DNA from: Monoraphidium neglectum
Taxonomy: Eukaryota; Chlorophyta; Chlorophyceae; Sphaeropleales; Selenastraceae
Length of the DNA stretch: 14,713 nucleotides
Assembly: GCF_000611645.1 (NCBI RefSeq)
Contig: NW_014012254.1
Coordinates: forward strand, 1-14,713
Reading direction: 5' to 3'
In this document: positions 9,673 through 14,713 of the stretch, piece after piece
Numbering within the stretch: the first letter of the stretch is position 1
Layout of the letters: each line of letters starts with the position of its first letter
Made by a program: the position numbers and the translations under genes
Notes under the pieces: generated by a model
Database searches by the model: none
What the model saw: only the letters and a program-made list of their open reading frames with translations
What the model was told of the DNA's origin: nothing

Positions 9673-10697
9673 GCGCGCGCGCGTGCGCACGCACGTGTGC
9701 ACACACGCGCACGCACGTGTGCACACACGCACAAACACATAGGCACAAACACATCAACAACCGCAGAAATCTACTTCAACTGCAGCACGGTGGCCCAGAA
9801 CACGGCGTTGTACCACGGCATCTACCCCTCCATCACTGATTACTCGATCGACGCTATCCTCGCCCGAGAGTCTACCCGCGTGCTGTCAAACCTGCTGGCC
9901 CTCCGCAAGGATCCGTGAGTTGGCTGAAAGGCGTATCAAGTCCAGCGCAACCTATATACATATCCTTGTGTCTGGTTGTATATATATACATCCTTGTGTC
10001 TGGTTGTGTTCAGCCACGATGCAGGTTGCTGATTCGAAGGGTAAAAGTGTAGTATGTCTGCTAACATCACCTCCTCCACACTGTTCTCAGGCACATGATG
10101 CATCAGGCCAACCTGAGGGTGGAGTCTGACGGGTGCGTGGGTACAGCACCAGGAGTCGTGCGAATGCGCACACGTTGGTGATTGGTGCACTCACGTCTTC
10201 ACTGCCATCGCAGCATTGGCAGATGGGAGTACCTGCCAATGGTGGTGGTTTTGCACAAAAGATTGGTGGTGTGCATTTGCTTTTCACTCATGAGGCTGGG
10301 TCCCACTCGGGTTCATGCATGCAGGAAGAGCCTGGTGATGCGCTGGATTGAGGCGGTCCTGCAGAAGCTCACCGCTTGCGTCACCTGGCCCGTCCGTTCC
10401 CTCAAGCTGGACGACCTCCAGCAGCAGTTCAAGCTCAGGGAGCAGCGCGACAACTGCAACCTCTCATACAGGCTGGCGGTATCAACGGCCACCAACAAGG
10501 TCACCGCAATCACAGTCACCAGCCTGCCAGGCGCGACGTCAGGGTGCAGCGCACCCCTGACGGTGGCCGCGGGGGCTACTGTTACAGGCGGCGTCGCCGA
10601 TACAACGGACGCCGTCGCGCCGGTGTACCGTGTCGCGCTCACTGTGGGAGGGGCTGCCACGATTGGGACCAGCCTGGATTGGAAGCCAATTCAGTGA
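3901..10697 (+). CDS. Gene 2: Agd3-like secreted polysaccharide deacetylase (CE18) with two CBM87-like modules, 18 exons
   Basis: I reconstructed exons 3901-4034, 4228-4377, 4639-4878, 5063-5218, 5449-5702, 6004-6178, 6420-6665, 6926-7084, 7268-7412, 7717-7844, 8102-8324, 8509-8631, 8780-8854, 9050-9241, 9444-9492, 9767-9914, 10091-10132 and 10325-10697. All introns are GT-AG and the join is open for 1003 codons, ending TGA. Order: signal peptide (cut after about A23), CBM87-like module 1 (about 28-300), module 2 (about 304-550), CE18 domain (about 554-880), C-terminal domain. Family marks are TDDMF (554-558), HTFTH (710-714), TPGISGLTNGD (754-764), VGDNT (778-782), LPRW (811-814) and HQANLR (870-875), all matching fungal Agd3 proteins as I know them. 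The expected role is N-deacetylation of an extracellular amino-sugar polymer; the algal substrate is unknown. Fungal Agd3 has one CBM87, so the second module is unusual. The least certain junctions are 5702/6004 and 10132/10325. Confidence 0.82.
4228..5702 (+). other. Gene 2 exons 2-5: CBM87-like module 1
   Basis: Exons 4228-4377, 4639-4878, 5063-5218 and 5449-5702. Key segments are FLQAALAAASQPFDTVVV, RPDFASLLWNADGTGRYRGYVM cut by intron 2, LTPAEIGVFWDYQAKTG, a Cys-bearing exon (GTCD and SPCTS), and HSDGREAMAF followed by CPTNVGLPC and AKLAVSWLLAGP. The LTPAE-WDY segment resembles the LT-x-x-Q-W-x-x-L-x-x-Y-Q part of fungal Agd3 N-terminal domains. Exon 5 ends in a Ser/Ala/Arg linker and then KILVFTTP, which already belongs to module 2. 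CBM87 binds galactosaminogalactan in fungi; ligand binding here is inferred. Confidence 0.72.
6004..7412 (+). other. Gene 2 exons 6-9: CBM87-like module 2
   Basis: Exons 6004-6178, 6420-6665, 6926-7084 and 7268-7412. They repeat the layout of module 1: FLEAIFKGYGTPYDIARWD for FLQAAL..., LTTLLWNADGSARYSSYIM for FASLLWNADGTGRYRGYVM, LMTKAEIDTLWDFARRTGAR for LLTPAEIGVFWDYQAKTG, and YDDGRETMSF with CAAWSSTC for HSDGREAMAF with CPTNVGLPC. It runs straight into the catalytic domain through IIPGERAALLTVQ, as in fungal Agd3. This copy is therefore the orthologous position and module 1 is the added one. Confidence 0.78.
9493..9766. repeat. Intron 15 of gene 2 with CA/GC microsatellite (alternating purine-pyrimidine, 9621-9733)
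   Basis: Bases 9621-9733 alternate purine and pyrimidine without a break for 113 nt: a GTGTGCGCGC start, a long CA run, a GC run, then mixed CA/CG/TG. Two identical 22-bp units lie side by side at 9685-9706 and 9707-9728. Such tracts readily adopt Z-DNA when negatively supercoiled. The tract ends about 33 nt before the exon 16 acceptor (AG at 9765-9766). Confidence 0.95.
9963..10007 (+). repeat. Direct repeat in intron 16 of gene 2
   Basis: The 17-mer TCCTTGTGTCTGGTTGT occurs at 9963-9979 and again at 9991-10007, a period of 28. The copies are separated by an alternating TA stretch (ATATATATACA). A partial TATACATA before copy 1 suggests a tandem duplication of the whole unit. Confidence 0.9.
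10325..10697 (+). other. Gene 2 exon 18: C-terminal domain and stop
   Basis: This exon starts with KSLVMRWIEAVLQKL, equivalent to the helical W-V-E-x-x-V-x-E-M segment after HQANLR in fungal Agd3. It continues VTWPVRSLKLDDL and REQRDNCNL, then a Val/Thr/Gly-rich beta domain ending SLDWKPIQ. The TGA is at 10695-10697. I join exon 17 (ending GG at 10132) directly to G10325, which keeps frame and gives ESDG-KSLV. Confidence 0.75.
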
Positions 10698-12020
10698 ATT
10701 CGATGCAGACTTTTTTGCTGGGTGGCGGCTTGCTGGCCCGAGGCACATCGCGCGCTGAATGCAGGTTGCATCGTATGACTGGGGTCTGGGTTAGTTTTTT
10801 CAGCACGCCGCAAGGCAGGTGCACTGATGTTGTCACACGTCATGCAAGTGTTGCTTTATCAGGGCATTCGACGCCAGCACATCTTTGCTGGAGTCTTCAG
10901 CCAATATGCTGAGCAGATTGGCTGCAGCATCAATTTCGCAGGCGCAGAGTGCGCCAGTGTCTTGCATTGCATTGGCCTCTTCACAATTGCATTAGCAAGC
11001 TGCAGCTGTTGGGTGTTGTTGCCCACAGAGCACCTTGCCAAGCTGTGCCGCGCGTCTCCGCGCGCCACCTTTGAAGCACAAGCAAGAGAGCTTTAGGCAT
11101 GCGATGTGTCGCTGCATGCACGCTCCTTTGTTTGGGGGGTGCGCACAACATTGTGCAAAGCTGCCTCACATTGCTGCTTTTGGGGGGGGTGCACTTTGTC
11201 CTCAAACAACAAAAATCTCAAATCGCTGGCTTTGTCTCATGATGTTGCTGTTCAGAGCAATGGCCTTCGGAATGCTATGTTGCGACCGCTATCGGTGCGC
11301 AACTGACGCCGGCTTTTCGAAGTTGTCTTCAAGCTTGCATCAGCACCGCAAATGGGGCCGATGCCCCCTTTCAGGCGGTCGGGTGATGCGATATGCGACC
11401 CCTGTCCCTGTTGCTGGCAGGCGGCTTTGCATCATGCGCAACGTGTAGATGTACTTTGGAGCTATCACGTATGGTGGTGTTTTTTTATGAAATCTGCAAC
11501 ATCATGCTATGAGATGACTTATGTCAACACTCTTTGACCGCCACGCGTGCGGTTTGCTGACCTGCGGAAAGGTCCTTTTCGATACGTATCACGCCTGACT
11601 GCGTACGCTGGCACAGTTGCGAGTAGTCAGGTTGATGCTGCAGTGAATACTTTGGCTGCATGCACACTAGTGGACATTGCCGCGCCCACGCCTTGTTGCT
11701 GGTTGGCATGGCTGGTAGGAGCTGGCCGTTGTTACAGGTACCCATGTGGGTTTAAAAGGAGGTATTGGTGCAACAACACCTGTACTGTTTATTTTGCCTC
11801 TGATCTTTCTCACGTGCCTTTAATGGAGTGAGAAGGTACCTGGCACCCTTGGTTTCGAGAAGCTCAGCTGGTCCATATATGTGTCTGGTTTACCTGCTCT
11901 TGGTACATGATGCTGGCATGCATGTACATATGTGTGCAACTTCGTACATAATGGTGTCCTTCTTGCGTATATGTTTGTCCCAAGGCTGCTCTCAACATAG
12001 GCAAATGTTCCCTTGCACAG

Positions 12021-12025
12021 TGTAA
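12021..12025 (+). promoter_or_regulatory. Candidate chlorophyte poly(A) signal TGTAA for gene 2
   Basis: This is the first plus-strand TGTAA after the gene 2 stop that I find, about 1.3 kb downstream. TGTAA is the usual green algal poly(A) signal. The distance implies a long 3' UTR, so the call is weak. Confidence 0.25.
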
Positions 12026-12150
12026 ATGAATTACTGTGAATGGTGCTCATGCTTGTGTGCCCCGTGAGGATTGCTGGCCTTGAGCAGCTCAAATCCTCAA
12101 AATGGCCCTGCACTGCTCAGCACATGTGACATCCTCCAAACAAAACCCTT

Positions 12151-12296
12151 CCTCAACTCGAGTCATACTTGTTTGAAATAAGTGGGCAGACCACGCATCA
12201 AACGCACAGCATGCCGTAGCCCTTTCCCAACTCAAGCCACACTTGATGTACAGGAGTAGGTAAATAAACCTCACAACGAATGCAAAGCATGCCATA
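12151..12296 (+). repeat. Two-copy degenerate tandem repeat, about 75-bp unit
   Basis: Unit 1 starts with CAACTCGAGTCATACTTG (12154) and contains CGCACAGCATGCCGTA; unit 2 starts with CAACTCAAGCCACACTTG (12228) and contains TGCAAAGCATGCCATA. Spacing between matching points is 74-78 nt. A fragment ACATGCCGTAT near 12320 may be a third, truncated copy. Confidence 0.6.
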
Positions 12297-12815
12297 TCGG
12301 TTGTGTTCACAGCACTGCAGGACATGCCGTATCATGCATGCCCGCAGACCACATTTAAGCTAGCAGCATGCGTGCACCTGTGACCCTAGCCGACCGTACG
12401 TGTTCTCCGCCCCCTCCCACCCCCCTGGCGCATGCGCGCGCGTCATCCCATGTGGTCTAGTGTGGCTGTGTTGTGTTTGGCAAGCAGCGAACAACAAACG
12501 AGCAGTCATGCAAGGTATTTGATATTTGAAGGCGGCCACTTCTGGGATGTCAGCATCGATGTCGCTGTTGTGCAATGCTGCATTTGTACCCAGCAGCCCT
12601 GAACTCGCACTGTGAGCACACACTGACACAGCCTGAGCTCACTGCAACCGCCCCATCGTTCGCGTCAATCCCCAGAGCTTCCGACTGGCCAAGAAAGCGT
12701 GTAATTCTTCTGATCAGGACAGATTTCATAGCCTCTGCCCCTCTCGGGAAAGGCCAACTGGGGCAGGCCTGGCCTGATCATGTTTGCAGCCAGCTCAGGA
12801 CGCGGAGCATCAAGG

Positions 12816-14713
12816 ATGGGTGGAATCATTCCAGCTTTTGCACTGCTTGTATTCGTCGCGGTGGTGATGACGGAAGTTGAGGCGCAGCCGCGGCCGGTCA
12901 CAGGCAACACTGTGTTGGTCATAACCAACCCGGACGGGATCGCTACGGGGTGAGAAAGGTGTAAGAGCCATCAGCGGGCCGGCCTGCGCCGTGCGTGCAT
13001 ATGCCGTGCTGCGTCGCGCGACTTCGGACCGCCGCCCATACGCTTCCTACCGCGCACTTCGCTCTCGCACCGAGCGCCGCACAAAACACGTGACCCTTGG
13101 TTGCATCGGTGTTGACAAGCTGCATGCACTCGCACCTCTCAAACTCTCAGATTGTCCAGATCCGCTGCAAGCATTGGCTTCCTGCAGGCAGCACTCGCGG
13201 CGGCCAGCCAGCCAGCCCTTCAATACAGTGGTTGTCAGCAAGTCCTCACGCCCCGACTTTGCGTCGCTCCTGTGGAACGTCGATGGCACAGGCAGATACA
13301 GGGGCATCATCATGTGAGTCTTCCTGCTGGCTGAGGCTTGCCGGGCTGAGCGCTTGCCGCCGCAGATGATCGACATCCCTCATTTATGGTGCTGCCAGTC
13401 GTGTCTGCGCAGCAGCTGACTGGCAAGCAGTGCAAGCAGTGGGAACGGTCGGCAGGCAGCCACACGGCGGAGCCAAGTGCGCGAGCACCTTGGAATTCGT
13501 GCCTGCGTCGGCACCGCAGCACCCATCACCCACAAAACCGATGTCATCATCCACCCGTACGCGTGCCAACCTGCACCAACATGCGGGGCCCCAGGTACCC
13601 GCCATTGGAGTCGATGAGCCTCCTCACACCCGCCGACATTGGCATAATCTGGGACCACCAGGTCAAAACCGGCGTCAGGAGCATCAAGTACGGCGCCCCC
13701 GCCCCCACGATCGGCTACGGCGCGTTCCCGCCTGGCACCGCCAGCCAGCTTCACTGGACGGCGCTCGCGCCGGTTGGCACGTCTGGCGTCTCAGCAACTG
13801 CCATGCTCTCCACCAATGGTGCCGGCCTGCTCATGTGAGTGCTCGATTGCAATACGCCTGCAGGCGTGCTTGTGTTCTTGTGCGAAGTCAGACCAGGGGA
13901 CCATGAGCTGAACCCTGTGACTGGCCTTGCACCAGGCGAGCTGTTTCCAACTGCCCGCAGCCCCCACTGGCCCCTGCCCCCGCCCACCACCACCACCTCC
14001 ACCATCATCCCACTCCCCCTAGGTCACCCGGCAATGCGGCCGCGCCTCTGGGAACCTGCGACGTGCACCACGGCCACGCGGGCACCAACCCCACCGCCGC
14101 AGCCATTGTGTCTCCCTGCACTTCAACCGCAATCCTGCTGACCGCGGCCGCATCCCCAGGCGTTGCGGGGGCGCTGGTCAAGTGAGCTTCTCGGAGCTGT
14201 CTTCGCCTGTGTGGCTCTTAGCCCTCGGTGCCGGCCAATCACCGCCGTTGCTGCGCCGGCCCCAATGCACACACTAACGCCGCCCATATGATGCAGCGTG
14301 CGGCTTACCAACCTGCTCGGCTGGCACTGCAAGTGCAACAAGCTGTGCAGCGATGTTTCGTCCCTCAGAAAGAGTTTGAAATGATCGAGGTTGTCTTGGC
14401 AACGTGGCCTGTCTGAGACCCCCTGCATCGTACTCGTCCTCTTCAGCCTGCCCTGACGCTTGCTGTCTCAATCCACCCATCCAACCTGTAGGCACTCTGA
14501 CAGCCGCGAGGTCATGGCTTTTACCTACGACTGCCCAGCAACTGCCGGCCCCCCCTGCACGACCACCGCCAAGCTGGCGGTCAACTGGCTGCTTGCAGGC
14601 CCCCAGCCCGTGACCACAGCACCAGCATCGAAGCGGAGGATGGCGTCTCTCGCCACCATGACCGCTACCACCTTCAACAGATTCCTGCTTAGTGCGGCGA
14701 AGGTCACCAAGTC
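12816..14713 (+). CDS. Gene 3: Agd3-like protein, 5' part with signal peptide and CBM87-like module 1 (partial at window end; exon 2 disturbed)
   Basis: This is a close tandem paralogue of gene 2. Exons: 12816-12949 (134 nt, same as gene 2), exon 2 ending at 13313, 13595-13834 (240 nt, same), 14023-14181, and 14492 to beyond the window. It codes for a signal peptide (hydrophobic core IIPAFALLVFVAVVM, cut near VEA-Q), NTVLVITNPDGIATG, LLTPADIGIIWDHQVKTG, GTCDVHHG, HSDSREVMAF with CPATAGPPC, and AKLAVNWLLAGP. Exon 3 is about 87% identical to gene 2 exon 3 by my hand count. Exon 2 has one extra AGCC unit at about 13204-13217, which shifts the frame if the homologous acceptor (exon start 13160) is used. 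Using the acceptor at 13186-13187 (exon start 13188) restores frame but replaces the FLQAALAAA helix. The gene may be functional, altered or a pseudogene. An in-frame ATG at 12780 could extend the N-terminus by 12 residues; I prefer 12816 because it matches gene 2. Confidence 0.7.
13204..13217 (+). repeat. AGCC tetranucleotide slippage site in gene 3 exon 2
   Basis: Gene 3 reads AGCC three times in tandem where gene 2 (about 4274-4281) has it twice. The extra 4 bp is the only length difference between the two exon 2 copies (154 versus 150 nt by homologous ends). It causes the frame problem described for gene 3. Confidence 0.85.

Larger units (their letters stand above)
7717..10132 (+). other. 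Gene 2 exons 10-17: CE18 deacetylase catalytic domain
   Basis: Exons 7717-7844, 8102-8324, 8509-8631, 8780-8854, 9050-9241, 9444-9492, 9767-9914 and 10091-10132. The domain opens with TDDMFLSTYQ, equivalent to the Asp-Asp motif 1 of CE4-like deacetylases, followed by SDLNAHIAWQ. A Cys-rich segment (six Cys in exon 11) comes next. The metal-binding HTFTH motif is split by intron 12, after HHT and before FTHE. TPGISGLTNGD, VGDNT, LPRWAAEIYFNC and KDPHMMHQANLR complete the family pattern. All the residues expected for a metal-dependent deacetylase of this family appear present, so I expect it to be active. Confidence 0.8.
10698..12815. other. Intergenic region between gene 2 and gene 3
   Basis: About 2.1 kb, expected to hold the 3' UTR of gene 2 and the promoter of gene 3. 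No frame on either strand looks like a real protein or like the neighbouring family. Features seen are two G-runs near 11140 and 11185, TGTAA at 12021 and 12700, AATAAA at 12263, and the degenerate tandem repeat at 12151-12296. I saw no transposon ends or RNA gene. Confidence 0.55.

Noticed and set aside
9395..9760. Minus-strand frames rich in Cys/Val and Arg/Ala
   Set aside because: They are simply translations of the CA/GC microsatellite in intron 15.
10204..10290. Possible extra exon between exons 17 and 18 (WEYLPM..., continuing LHKR)
   Set aside because: An acceptor at GGCAG is plausible, but no donor gives the correct phase without a 6-nt micro-exon or an unmatched extension. Direct joining of 10132 to 10325 keeps frame and fits the family. 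It remains a minor alternative.
11547..11831. 94-codon plus-strand open frame in the gene 2 to gene 3 spacer
   Set aside because: It contains no recognised domain, has no splice partner and has no similarity to the neighbouring family. I treat it as noncoding or UTR.

Overview
This is a stretch of eukaryotic nuclear DNA, most likely from a chlorophyte green alga (Chlamydomonadales or Volvocales-like). The evidence is many short GT-AG introns (about 150-310 nt, often GTGAG donors and YGCAG acceptors), a Ser/Pro-rich hydroxyproline-rich-glycoprotein-type segment, and a long CA/GC microsatellite inside an intron. No bacterial operon, CRISPR array, phage or mobile-element gene is visible. The species assignment is inference.

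The window holds three head-to-tail, plus-strand paralogues of one secreted protein family. I identify the family as Agd3-like: carbohydrate esterase family 18 (CE18) polysaccharide deacetylases with a CBM87-type carbohydrate-binding module, known mainly from fungal galactosaminogalactan deacetylases.

Region by region: (1) 1-1661 is the 3' end of gene 1. Its last exon begins with the terminal piece of a CBM87-like module, then becomes a Pro/Ser/Thr-rich stalk and a tail with 20 N-glycosylation sequons. No catalytic domain is present in this exon. (2) 1662-3900 is intergenic, with a perfect 10-bp-arm hairpin near the next gene. (3) 3901-10697 is a complete gene (gene 2) that I reconstructed as 18 exons coding for about 1003 residues: signal peptide, two tandem CBM87-like modules, a CE18 catalytic domain and a C-terminal domain. 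(4) 10698-12815 is intergenic with a degenerate 75-bp tandem repeat. (5) 12816-14713 is the 5' part of gene 3, a close copy of the start of gene 2. It carries a 4-bp slippage insertion in exon 2 and runs off the window end.

The two modules of gene 2 share intron positions, so the module was duplicated with its introns. Genes 2 and 3 also share exon lengths and intron tail sequence, so they are a recent tandem duplication. Together the cluster looks like a small locus for secreted cell-wall or matrix polysaccharide binding and deacetylation, with gene 1 a possible binding-only, wall-anchored derivative. That role is inferred from the families, not shown by the sequence.
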